From assembly GCF_009389715.1 (NCBI RefSeq), contig NC_052405.1:11238694-11302693 (forward strand): a stretch of 64,000 nucleotides of DNA, in the 5' to 3' direction. This DNA comes from Phoenix dactylifera (Eukaryota; Streptophyta; Magnoliopsida; Arecales; Arecaceae). Made by a program: the position numbers and the translations under genes. Of the stretch, positions 1-16,200 are shown in pieces (position 1 is the first letter of the stretch; each line of letters begins with the position of its first letter). The notes below the pieces were generated by a model. It was not told where the DNA came from. It saw nothing but the letters and a program-made list of their open reading frames with translations, and made no database searches.

Positions 1-2
1 AT

Positions 3-101
3 CTGCTTCTGATTGACAAGGAGAACCAATTGTTAAAGAAGCCAAGTCCCTTCAATGCACTGGCCGTGATTGAAGCCTGTTTACTGAGGAAGATTCTATA
101 G
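3..101 (+). CDS. Possible 3'-terminal exon of an upstream gene (unidentified)
   Basis: An open frame runs from the window edge to TAG at 99-101 and encodes 32 residues rich in Leu, Lys and Ile, with no low-complexity character. I do not recognise the protein. Support for a real exon is indirect: the frame has protein-like composition, and an AATAAA about 165 bases downstream could end the transcript. It could equally be a chance open frame in an untranslated region. The upstream part lies outside the window. Confidence 0.35.
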   Translation: MLLIDKENQLLKKPSPFNALAVIEACLLRKIL

Positions 102-264
102 CATTCTGTTCCTTCCCGCATACCCAAGTCATAGTTGTGAAGAGCACAAGGATGACAGATTGGGCCGATTCAGAAAAGGATCTCTTGCACCATAAACACT
201 TGAACAATGACTTTTGTTCTTTGCATTATGATTAACATTCGACCTTGAGCGTATTCCAAGAGTA

Positions 265-270
265 AATAAA
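265..270 (+). terminator. Candidate poly(A) signal AATAAA
   Basis: A canonical AATAAA lies about 165 bases after the possible stop codon at 99-101 and just before the insertion that begins at 283. It fits a 3' UTR end for the gene entering from the left. The hexamer is common by chance in AT-rich DNA. Confidence 0.3.
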
Positions 271-851
271 CACATGGTTAAATAGGGCTATCAACGGGCC
301 GAGCTACTAGGGCTCGGCTTGATAAAAGCCCGGCTCAAGCTCGGCTCGTTAGTCAAACGAGCCTGAGCCCGAGCCCAAAATGAGGCCCGTTTAAATCCGA
401 ATCCCAGCCCGAGCAGCTCGCGAGCCCAAACGAGCCCAAATGAGGGCTTAGTCCAATTAATAATTTAATTGGGTCCCAATTAAACTTGGACTCAACCCAA
501 TTAAATTTTGTTTGGCTTAATCAATTTAAATCCCAATCTAATTGAACCTAGTTGGACTTAAATCAGACTCAACCCGAGCTAATCCAAATCCATTTAATTT
601 CTTTAAATCGAATTGGATTGGTTCGAGTTCGGACTCAGCCCGTTAACCCGAACCCATTCTGTTAACCCTTCCCTCCACCTCCTCTTTTTTTTTTTTTAAT
701 CTTCTTCTTTCTTCTCGGTTTCTCCAGAAGATTCCAGCACCAGCGACTCAGTGAGGCCCCTTCCCCTCTTTCTTCTCCATTTCTCCCCCTCCCTTTTCCT
801 CACTTTGCCGACTCCTTCGGACCTCCACCGGCGACACTACGACAGAGGAGG

Positions 852-1017
852 GGAGGAGAAGCCCTCCTCCACCGGTGAACCAGGGGAGGAGCCGAGGAGT
901 CCCACGCATAGGAGGAGAAGCCCTCCTCCACCGATGAATCAGGGAAGGAGCCGAGGAGTCCCTCGCACGGGAGGAGAAGCCCTCCTCCACTGGCGAATCA
1001 GGGGAGGAATCGAGGAG
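852..1017. repeat. 59-bp tandem repeat, about 2.8 copies
   Basis: The motif ggaggagaagccctcctcca recurs at 852, 911 and 970, giving an exact 59-bp period with a few substitutions. It lies inside the GC-rich insertion. The period is not a multiple of three, which argues against a coding function for the long overlapping open frames here. Confidence 0.85.
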
Positions 1018-1099
1018 CGGCAGTGCCTGCGATCGACGCTCGTGCCGGCAATGTTCGCGGCCGAAGCCGGCGGCTGCCGCATGCGACGAGGTGAGTCCA

Positions 1100-1195
1100 T
1101 TCTTCTTTTTTTTTTCTTTCTTTCTTTCTTTTCTTCTTTCTTCTCTTCTTCTTCTTTTCTTTCTTTCTTTCTTTCTTTCTTTCCTTCGTTCTTCT
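1100..1195. repeat. (TTCT)n polypyrimidine tract
   Basis: A nearly uninterrupted C/T tract of TTCT, TTC and TTTC units inside the GC-rich insertion. On the minus strand it is a GA-rich purine tract. Confidence 0.85.
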
Positions 1196-1204
1196 CTCGA
1201 CGAC

Positions 1205-1380
1205 GAACCAAGCTCGGCTGCTCGTTCTTCTCTCCGATGGGGATGACCACGAACCGAGCTCAGCTGCTCATTCTTCTCTCCGACGGGGATGACGACAAAC
1301 CAAGCTCGGCTGCTCATTCTTCTCTCCGACGGGGATGACGACAAACCGAGCTCGGTTGCTCGTTCTTCTCTCCGACGGAG
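1205..1380. repeat. 46-bp tandem repeat, about 3.8 copies
   Basis: Repeat starts (gaacc/aaacc) fall at 1205, 1251, 1297 and 1343, an exact 46-bp period. The core contains gctcattcttctctccgacg with scattered transitions. It is the second minisatellite inside the same insertion. Confidence 0.85.
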
Positions 1381-1506
1381 ATGGGGATGGGGCGGGCTCG
1401 GGCTCGCGCTCGCGCTCGGGCTCGGGCTTGAGCAAATGAGCTTTACGAGCTCAAGCCCGAGCCGGGCTGTGCCAAGCGAGCCCGAGCCTGGAAATATATG
1501 GTTAAA

Positions 1507-4450
1507 CAATTTCATTTTTGCACTATTTCAAGGCAACTCATGAAACTTAAAATTCTATGTAATTTTCTTTATTTTATCACCTATCCTCCCTGGAAACAGA
1601 AAGCAATAACTAGATGGCTTGTCTAGTCCAAAGTAGCAGTGTCTTTCAAGTATGAAATTGTTTTCATGGCCTTTGTGATCTTTTCATCCAGTGCTCCAAC
1701 GTTGTAGAGCCTGGCATATCCCTATTGGCAGAGATGTAACAAGTCTAACACAGCATGTATTCGAATTATTTCTTTTTTTAAAAACTCAAAAGCGCTTCTT
1801 GCTCCTTCCTCAAACTAGGGTTTTTGTCAAGTGTTAACTAATCTCCAATGTGAGAACTGTGCGGGTGTGTGTTTAGTTCCATATCGGTTATTCGCTGGAT
1901 AGATTTTGTATACTTATATAGGATCAAGAAATCCAAATAATACCTTTCGACTAACTATTTTGGGTAAGATCCTGGATCGTGACATCTAAGACTATTGTTT
2001 GGTTTTATTTTAGCTTGCCATCATCTCCACTCTTTCACAAGTATTGAGACTTGGGAGTAAATAATTAATACCTTTACATAGCTTCATCTTCCCCGTCGCT
2101 TTTCTTTTGGGCAATTATCTCTTCCTTTTCTCTCCCGTTCTTCCTCCTGGCTTAGGGCTATGATATGGTAGGTGTCACAAATGATTTAGTGCATCCTGTT
2201 AGGTTTTAGCAAGACTAGAAATGGAGATCTTGGTCCTCTTAAGCCTTGAAGATTTTATTGTAAAGCTCAAAAAGTCCTTCTTACGACTTCCTCAAGTTAA
2301 TAGCTTCTGCCAACCATTGTTAGGTTTTATCCATGGCTTCAGGGCCATTGTTAGGTTTTACAAGGGGGTATTGAGACTTGGGAGTAAATAATTGGTGGGG
2401 ATGGAGGGTAGATAGAGAAAAGGGGGATTGGGGGGTTACATAGAAGATTTTGCACAGATCTCAAAGAATCTTGAAATCATTCAGCCATATGTTTGCACCA
2501 ATCTCAAAAAGAGCATTTGGCGGTCTAATGATGGATTCGCGCAAAGGAAGGTGATTCCTTCTTTTGTGCAAAAGACACAACCCCAGCCCTTATTGGGTTT
2601 GGCTTGTATCTTTCTTACGAAAGAATAATTGATCTTCTTTTGCAGCATCGTCCATTGGACCATAACTCGCACAAATCTCAAAGCACCCCCCAAAATCATT
2701 CTGTTGTCCACCTGCACGGATCTCAAAGCTAGCATTATAAAGACAAATTTATAATATATTTTTTATATGATATGGGTATGTCCATCACTCGTGGTCACAT
2801 GGACACTTAACACTCGCTTTATGTGTTTAGATAATATTTCTACTTCAAAAAACCCTATAAAACCAACAAGATCTAGAGATACAACTTGAGTTGGGTTAAC
2901 CGAAAATAGCCTAATTGAATCCTTTATTTTGGTTAAGACAATGAATTGCTCAAGTAGATTGGATTTGGCTTCGCAATCATTTTTCCTTTCTTTTATAAGA
3001 ATGTGGTGGTTATTCACAAATGACTTTTAGCTTAAGGGATTCTTATATAATTATCAATCTACTACTTAATTAGAAAAAGTATCAAAAATATGTGACTATT
3101 TGTTATGTTAGATACAAATTATTTGAAAATTTATTCATTAGTGGAAGTGGGTATTGTTTAATCATACAATTAGTATAATCATATAAATCATCATAACTAG
3201 TATAAACAAAAATATTCTTAACTTCCTTCGATGCCATATTTTATATTGCAAGCAAAAATTAGATCCATAATTTTTTTTTTTCACATAAGACTAACATAAT
3301 TAACATTATTCTTTCTTTTGTAGCTGATTTTTTCTATATGATATTTTTTTATGAAAAAACAAAAATATTTTGACTTCCTCTGGTTCCTCATCTTATATTA
3401 TATGTAAAGATTAGATCGATTCTTATTTTTCACATAACATTAACCTATGAGCATTATTCTTTCTTTTACACCTGAATTTTGAAATATGATATATTTTTTA
3501 AAAATAGGAGAAAAACTATATCTTCTATAACATGTACATTCAAATGCTAACGCTAGTTGCATGTCTCATATTTGCAATAAGAATGATATAAATTATAACA
3601 TCTATATTCAAATGCTAACACTAATTGCATTTCTTAGACATGTAGTAAGAATGATGGAATATAAAATTTATAGTCTATTTTAACTGCTTTGTAATAATTA
3701 TTATTGTCATGTCTTTAGAATTTTGATAATATTTAGATTTTAAGCAAGGTTTTTAAATCACGAGAGATCATGGTGAGTGACAAGATCTTGGTTTATCTAG
3801 ACAAGCATCAAAAGTAAATTTGGAGAGAATTAAAATTTTCTTGATCTCAAGTAATATTTTGAAACTAAAAGATTTTGAAATCCATGACCGCCAAACATAC
3901 TTAAACTTTGATGTCAAAATTTATTAGTTAAATTTCTATTTTAAAAATAAATAATAATCAGTAAATAATAATTTTTGAAAATATCAACTTATATATATAG
4001 CTGATATTTAACTAATATTGACTCAGAGTACCCACCCACTCCTACATGGAAGTCAAAACCTTGATATATAGCTATTTCCAGTTTCATGTACTGCACCAAT
4101 CCCAGCCCTTAATTGCAGAACTCAATAATTAATATTATATTTATCATGAAAGAAAGCAATTAGGTTTTTCATTTTTTTCCCTAATATTTTTTTTAAAAAA
4201 AATTATGTAAAGGATTTCATAGGCGCATACGGAGTTGGAGCCTGATTTACGCCGTACTTTCTCAGCGGGCAAATTTATCTCATCATACTCTTATTAGGTG
4301 GCAGCCGGAGATCCAAATCCACCGTCCAATGTTCGGAACATGCCATCTCTACCGTACATTCGACCAGTGACATACCGCTATAATCAGGGGCATTTTCGTA
4401 AATGAAAATTGGGGGTCATCACGCCCTATAATATCGTCAAATTCTTCACC
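1507..4450. other. AT-rich intergenic spacer with degenerate repeats
   Basis: No gene is supported here. Visible structure: a 26-nt perfect direct repeat at 2041-2066 and 2368-2393; four copies of a gcac..atctcaaag motif near 2453, 2493, 2668 and 2715; a 153-bp diverged tandem duplication from 3208; and a short duplication of about 69 bp from 3536. The last 250 bases are the RPL38 promoter region. Confidence 0.6.
3208..3513. repeat. Diverged 153-bp tandem duplication
   Basis: Segments beginning aaaaatatt at 3208 and 3361 align over their length. Shared landmarks are acttcct, gattagat, tttttcacataa and attattctttcttt. The copies have diverged, so the duplication is old. Confidence 0.6.
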
Positions 4451-4453
4451 CGT

Positions 4454-4470
4454 TAGGGTTTTGTTGGGCC
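4454..4470 (+). promoter_or_regulatory. Telo-box plus site II element of the RPL38 promoter
   Basis: TAGGGTTT (4454-4461), the reverse complement of the telo-box AAACCCTA, is followed at once by TGGGCC (4465-4470), a site II core. This pair is a well-described signature of plant ribosomal protein and growth-coupled genes, where site II is bound by TCP factors. It lies 46-62 bases before the RPL38 ATG, so it may be at or just downstream of the transcription start. I see no clear TATA box. Confidence 0.75.
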
Positions 4471-4515
4471 GAGGAAATCAAATCGAAGCACGTTCCATTT
4501 GTAAATTTCAACAAA

Positions 4516-9029
<4,514 letters not shown>

Positions 9030-10219
9030 AGATAAAGCTGGTCCTGCAGCTTATCAGGCAAATCTCATCACGAGACTGATGTTGCTATACCTAGGATGCA
9101 GATTCAAGTTATTTCCATCGTTGCCTATTGAATATTGTTCCGAATGTCAGATTATACCTTTTGCTATTTTTCAGAGTGCTTGAAAAACTCGTGAAGAAAC
9201 ATCTAGATATTTACACAATTTTGTTGGATATTTGGACTGGATATTATGGGAACTGGTTTGTTTTAACTGATGTGTATCGTCTGATTTAATAGGTGATCAA
9301 CTTTTCCCAAACTTAATTTGAAATTTCCAATCAAATATTCTCCACTTATCATAGAAAAGGAGAGAAGAGCAGTGGTTCATTTGCTTGTCAGGCCGTCGGT
9401 GTAATGTGCGGTTCCCAAATCTTTCCAAGGGTAAGTTTTCCTGATGAGCAAGAATGCTAGAGCCACTCTGTAACTTAAACTACTAGATTTATCCGGACAG
9501 TTTGAGTCTATTGCTGGATTTCATGATTCGGGCGGTTCAGGCAGTTCTATGTGGTCTTTTGCATAATAAATCCAAATTAACAAAGCCGAGCTCTGTGGTC
9601 AGTATTTTTTTTTCTATAACTTTATGCCAGTACATACAAATGCATGAGAATTACAATCGGCTAACAATAATGGTATGGGACAGCAGCAGTGAAAACCAAA
9701 CATCCTTATGACGGAAAAGAGGTTAAAAATTCATGGTGAGTTGAACTCCTGTCAATCTTTCTGCAGACCAAGTCAATGCCACTTAAGCCACCCAAATGGT
9801 GGTAATCAGCTAATCAGCACATCAACCACAATGGAAGCAATCCGAAACATCTAATCAGCTTGCAATTATAATTTCTTTTACCTATCTCTGATTCAGGTCC
9901 CATACTAGAACCAATGTCAACTTGAGGACTTCAGAGGCCCACAGTATGGTGGATAACCTTTGAGGCTAGGATTCCCAAAACTTTTGGTATCATTGCACAA
10001 CAAGGTCTGCTACATGGTTCATAGACCTTTGAATGATGAATGTGTAGAACAAAATCTGTGATCTGGACCCTTACAAAATTAACGTTCATATTTCATGGTG
10101 GCAGATTGTTTAGCTTAAGAACAGATGCAAGAAGAAAGCACAGCCAGACGTAAAAGATGATCAGATGCAGAGTATTCGGCGGCTGTGCTTCATGTCGACT
10201 TGCCAAATGCAACAAACAA
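9030..10219. other. Convergent intergenic region between RPL38 and SDR copy A
   Basis: About 1.2 kb between two stop codons that face each other. It must hold the 3' UTRs and poly(A) sites of both genes. I see no additional gene, RNA gene or mobile element. Confidence 0.6.
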
Positions 10220-13200
10220 TCATGCTGATTTCTTCTTTTGACCAAAGAACAACTTCCAACTGTAAGTGTTGCCCTTCCGTTCTGCAGCATCCAGCCGATT
10301 TGCACCAATCTACAAGATCAAGAGAACAAGGAGTAAGATGTTGTACAGAATGGGGTGGAACAAAAGAAAAAAATTTAAGTTCTTGGCACATGCACATGCA
10401 GAAGCACAATTTTAAAAATAGAGTAAAAAATTAAAAAAAAATGTAACTTCTAGCAACTCTTGGAGAAGCAAATGAAATTTATGCAGGAATCCCAAACAGC
10501 AATAAAGACCAGTTTTTTCCATGGCCTCTTTTTTCTTCTCTCAAAGCTGAGCTTTAATCAATACAAATTAGACTTCCACTCACCTATCAATTACCATAAT
10601 CATTATCACCACAGCGAGCTAAAACCACATAATATGCAATGCTCTTTTCAGTAGGAATATTCATCTAAATTACTATCTTGTTGGCAATTGAGTTCTTGAG
10701 ACTATTTCAGCATATTCTATAGGACATAAAAATTGAGAGAAATCCCACTTTGTTTTGCTTTATAAATTACTATCTTGTTGACAATTGAGTTCTTGAGACT
10801 ATTTTAGCATAGTCTATATGGACATAAAAATTGATAGAAATCCCACTTTGTTTTACTTTCTTGTCTAATAAACTAGGAAAGAAAGGAATCAACTTTTCCA
10901 ATTAGTGAACTGCAGCAATCAAATACATTGTCTAATCTATTAGTTACTATCATAAATTTATGTGTTGGTGATAATATAGTCAATGGAGATTCATTGGTTA
11001 GATGAAATCAAACCGAGTTTGTACACGAGTAAATAAATGTCATTGTTTTACATCATATGATTTTCTTTAAGTAATGTAAAAATAGAAGTACAAGACAGAG
11101 AGGGCACTGAAACCATGTCTTCAGTAGGAAATGGTTAACAGAAAATATCTGACAATATGGCAAGCTCAAGAAATGTTTTTCAGGGAAAGCTATCAAACAG
11201 TCAGATGGGTTCAAAATAATAAACTAAAAAAATTGTGATAAGGTTGTCTACAACCTCAATAATTGAATTGGATCCATGATTCTAATCTGTTGCAGGGTGA
11301 GGTTTTTGTGGTCCTACAAATAATATTTAGCATGCAATCTAATTAAGCTTTAGACAACAGCTCTAATAACAGTCTCAGGATGCCTCCATAATGTTACAGT
11401 TTGACAACATATAAATACTCATTATGTGTCTGACAACTTTTATACAACATCACACAATGGTTGTGACAATTGTTATTTCACACTATCATGGTAAAGCTGT
11501 TATTTTGTTTCTGATATCTCTTAACATCATAATGGACCAAAACAATTTGAGGCAGGCCGTGGTAGTTATTGAGCCACAGCATGTTTAATAAAAAAGAGCC
11601 AATACCCAATTATGACCCTGACTATCCAAGGTCCTGGGAGGGGCAGGCTGGGGACAAAAAACCTAACATTTGACTTCTTTTTTTTGGCGCAAAGTGGCTT
11701 CCCCATATCTCGAATCCACACCATCATGCAATGGCCCCTAATTAATATGTTATAGTACAGCATGCAAATTACACGAGCTAATATAGTATAGCACAGAGAA
11801 ACGGGTCCATAAGGGCCGATGGGGTTTCAGACGTTCATGGTTCTTTTTGCTGGAATTTCAGGTTCAGACCTATATTTTTAATAAAAGTGAACCAGCAACA
11901 TCAAATTTGTTAAAAAAAAATGGTGATGAATATCTAGATTTTAACCTATGGTTCAGGGTTCAAGGGTTTAAATTGGCTTTTGAAAGTAAGTGGATAATCA
12001 AATCACAGTGTTTGCTGGGGTTTCAAAAATTCTGAAATCAACCTATTTGCGAGCTATATAGATTGGAAGGTAAATGATAACAAAAAATGGCCACAGTGAA
12101 ATTTAAAGGACTGAGAGCAAGCAAATAATTAGGAGATATTCAAAAGCATTTGGGAGATTTAAGAACTGAAAGATGATTACAAAAATTATGGTGAATTGGA
12201 AACAATCGTTTATAACTTAGATGAGAATGACAGATACCTTATCCATGAACCAGTAACCAATGGTTGGCATGTACTGCACCAAGTACATAACTAGCAGTAC
12301 GGGCTGCAAGTCAGAGCACAACAATTAATTAAAATTTTGTGACATTAGGGGAAAAAACGGAACCCCTCCAGTTCAAAAAAAAGAGAGATGAAAAAACTGA
12401 TGTGATTCCTCAGTATAGTGACTGCTATTTCCACAGTTTTAATGGATGTCTAATAGACAAAGCTAGCACTAGAAGCATGGAAAAATCCTAGTATATGGGA
12501 TTCAAAGCAAACACTTCTGCAAGAAAATAACCTGATACGATATCCAAGCCTCTTTTAGCCCATGAGTTGCTGCAACAATTGTTAGCTCAGCACATCTTTC
12601 TGATGACACACGCTTCTGTCAAAAACAGAGTACTTAAACGGTGGAAAATGGAATAAGCTCATGGACAAAATAGAGGGCACGAACTATCAATTTCAAAAAA
12701 TTAGCCAATCCTAATAACATAAAATGTGCAGAAAACAGCCAGATATTTGACAGTGAAATTTGTCATGCATTTGTTCCAGGATGATCCCAATCAGTATACA
12801 AAACAACCAAACAGCAAGGCCTTCATACAAGAAGTTTGACTGAAGCATAGAATACAAATAGAAGACTTATCATACACTAATGTCTGCTCCTTCCCACTAT
12901 ACTATTATTACATATAACAATTTCAATTGATCTCAAGTTTACATCCATCAAAAGCACAAGAATCAGATGTTGGATATATCTTTGTTAAAGCAACTACAAT
13001 TCCTACACTCAACTCACTTCAAGGGAGGCATAACTCTTAGAATCTAAATCCTATGGAGGAAAACTGCTGATGGATTTTCCAGGCTTCATCCATCAAAGGG
13101 TCACAAGTTCTCCCTCTGCATTTCTGCCTCTTCCAGCATGTAGTCATTATCGATGTGAAAATCTTTCAAATATCCTCAACATTCTTCCCTTGCATCATGT

Positions 13201-16200
13201 CCTCCATGTTTGTCAATGAGAGGTCTAGCAATCCTTCTGTCTTGATAGTTTGCCATCATGATGAGATCGAAACAGGGCATTCTTTTCCACCACCACAAAC
13301 TCAGCGTACCAAGACTTGAGCTCCTTGTTAGGGAAGAGGTCCTCCACTGCCATAAAGTTCATGGATTTGTTCTCCCAGAAGTACCCGACCTTGGCAAGGA
13401 TCATGCAGATGCCATTGAGGAAAGGTCACACTCATTCTCAATAGCATTCTTGATGATCCAGGACCATATCACCACGACTAGGCATGTCAAACAAGCTAAG
13501 CTCAAATGAGCCAGGTCTAGCTGTAGCCTGGCCTAAACTTGTTTTCTAATTGAGCTGACCCCAAACCAGCTCATTTAATTACAAGCCAAACTCCAGCTGT
13601 TTATGAACAGCTTGTTTAAGAGATTTGGAGCCGTGTCCTTTATGTTTCAAATAATTCTGAAGGTCATATCTCAAGTCATGCAGTTAAATTATCCTCTTTT
13701 TATGTAAATTATGTTAGTCTATAAAAAATAAAATGAAATAGATTTTTATTGATAATTAATAACTAACTATGTATACAATACATTCATGATTGTTTTATCT
13801 ATATTTTCAGCTTAATTGAGGCTAGCTTGTGCAAGCAACACCCAGCTCAGGCTTTCTCATTTACTAATCAAGCAAGCCCACAAATTGTGGGCTCAATATT
13901 AGTTGCTCATGAATGGCTCACTCATTTGACAACCAACCATGACCAAGTTCCTCAACATCATCATCTTCTTTTAGCCATCATCTAAGGAAGCCATGGCTAG
14001 TCCCGGAGAGAAGAACAAACATAGGAGGAGAGGAGAAAGAAGAAATCTTCGAAAGAGAATAAACCCAAGTCTTCATCAATCACTTTGAGAGATGGAAAAC
14101 CTAAGAATGCAGCCAAGTGAAGTGAAAGTTATGATGTACATATATGTAGATATTCCTTTCTGTTCCTCAAGGTATTCATTTCTAAATCAAATTACATCCA
14201 TCTTTCAAGTGATTCTATAGACTGTTGGAGTACAAGATCCATATTGGACAGGACTAGGCCAAAAAAAGGGCTAGTCAGTAAAGGCTGATAAAAAAATTAA
14301 TGTCCCTCCACAATTACCATTAGATAAGATAGAAAACTTTAGTAATGACACTACCCACGTCCCCAACCATCAGGCTTGAGTGCTAGCACTCAAAATCTCT
14401 CTATCTCGCCCCGCCCCCCACCCCCCCCCCCCCCCCCTCTCCTCCTCCTCCTCAATTCTCTCACTCCCTCCTCCCCTACTTAGTAAATGATTTTTTACTT
14501 AATCAAAGGAAAATGATTTAACAAAACATGGGACCTTCTTGAACAGATGCAAGCTATTTAACCTAAAGGATTGAATATAGTGTGAGAGGATCCGAACTTG
14601 ACAAGCTAACTAGATGCAGATTTTCAAAAGAGTAGAGAATTGGTAGAGTTGTGCAATTATCTTTCAGACTGATCTCAAATTAGGAATGCTAAATTCAAAT
14701 GAGGAAAGACAAGATTATAACAATTATTTCTCTAACAGATAAAAACCATATTTTGCCAAGGAAATTCTTTCACTTCCTTTTTTTTCCCTCCTGCTGCTCA
14801 ACATCAAAAAGAGATGGAGATACCCCTCATCTCTTCGAGATCACCATCATCTCGACCTGGGACCAGTTAAAATCACATTCATGGTCATCCCATCTAATTC
14901 CCACTGCAAGGACTCCATTGGCCTGATGATGGCGGGAGCTACCCCCAGTGGAACGATAAGTCCCAGTTGGAGTTTCTGCCCTTGGCCCAGTCAATCTTTG
15001 GATGTTTTAAAGTGTAAGAAGGTGAGAGTTTAGGTTCAAAGAAGGTCTGGTGAAATTGGAAGTTTAAGCTTAGGGTTTTCTTTAATTTGCTCAGAGAAAG
15101 TCTAAGCTTAGAGTAAGATAAAATATTGAAATCACAATCACAAGTAAGATCCTAATCTTCCTAGTTTTTGGACAGCAAAAAGAACTTAATGAAAAAATCT
15201 TAAGTGATCTACATGAACAGAGAGAACTATGGATTTAAAATAAAGGTTATTATGAAATGCAAAATAGAGCTTTAGAGAACTGAACTGTTCAGAGCAGTTG
15301 AGGTCCTCAGAAGTGAGATGGATCAAGCTTCTGCAATGTGAGCGACATTTGCGGTGGCCTTTTTCTTGAGTGAATTACTTCTTCAGTGGTCCTAGCAGGA
15401 TTTGAGGTAACTACCCGCTTAAATGATTGTACTCTCATTTCCCATAGCTTTCCTAGAATGACCTCTTTCCCAATCACTAAGAATAACCGATTGGTTTAGG
15501 CTGAAACATGAATTTATCTCACTTAACATGCCAGTGGATTCTTTATGGTTTCAAATTGGCATATAGATGAAGCTTTAAAATCCTGGCAACAATCATGGCA
15601 TGAATGAATACAACTATACAAGGATGCAGTTCCTCTGATTCAAAATGGTAAAAAGAGAGACCTGGCTCTAGTTTAATATTCTTCAGAGTTCATACATTCT
15701 TCAATAAAATTAAAATAGAAAAACAAGGACTTAAGGAACTAACCTCAGAAGAATCACTTTGGCCAGATGAGCTTGCTCCAGAAACTTTTGATGTTTCTAC
15801 GGGTCCAGGACAAACAACAGTGACCTTGATGCCGTTCTGAAATAGCTACAATCAAGAAAAATCATAAGAGGTGCAGATAAATAAGCTTGTAACAGAACTA
15901 CCAAGAAAAAATCCATAAAATAAGCATGGCATAAATGAAATTCAAACAACTTGAGGGGGTAAAGAACTTAAGTGAGACATAGTTAAATATAAATCCAGAT
16001 ATTCCAGTAACATAACTCATGTTGTAAATCAATTTAGAAAGGTAGATGCTCATATATTGGAAGGAAACAGCAGACTGGAATAAAAGGCACACATCCAAGC
16101 TGAAATAAAAACAGGTGCAACTTTACTTTCTATAACATGTTGCATGGAAATTATAAGAGAAAAAAAAGAAAAACTAAGGTCACAGGTGTTAGATCTAACC

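Larger units (their letters stand above)
283..1498. mobile_element. GC-rich insertion, probable non-autonomous hAT-like DNA transposon
   Basis: The segment contrasts sharply with the AT-rich flanks. It is bounded by a perfect direct repeat, atggttaaa, at 274-282 and 1498-1506; an 8-bp reading (tggttaaa) fits hAT target-site duplications and 9 bp would fit Mutator-like elements. The left end starts tagggctatcaacgggcc, like many plant hAT-type termini. GGCTCGAGCC-like inverted motifs fill both ends (300-440 and 1385-1490). The right terminus (cctggaaatata) is not a clean inverted copy of the left, so the superfamily is uncertain. The interior holds a polypyrimidine tract and two minisatellites and encodes no transposase. 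Confidence 0.5.

Noticed and set aside
748-1543. Long open frames (up to 255 codons) on both strands
   Set aside because: They run through the 59-bp and 46-bp tandem repeats and a pyrimidine tract in three overlapping frames. Composition is Arg/Ser/Pro or Lys/Glu repeat text, with no domain.
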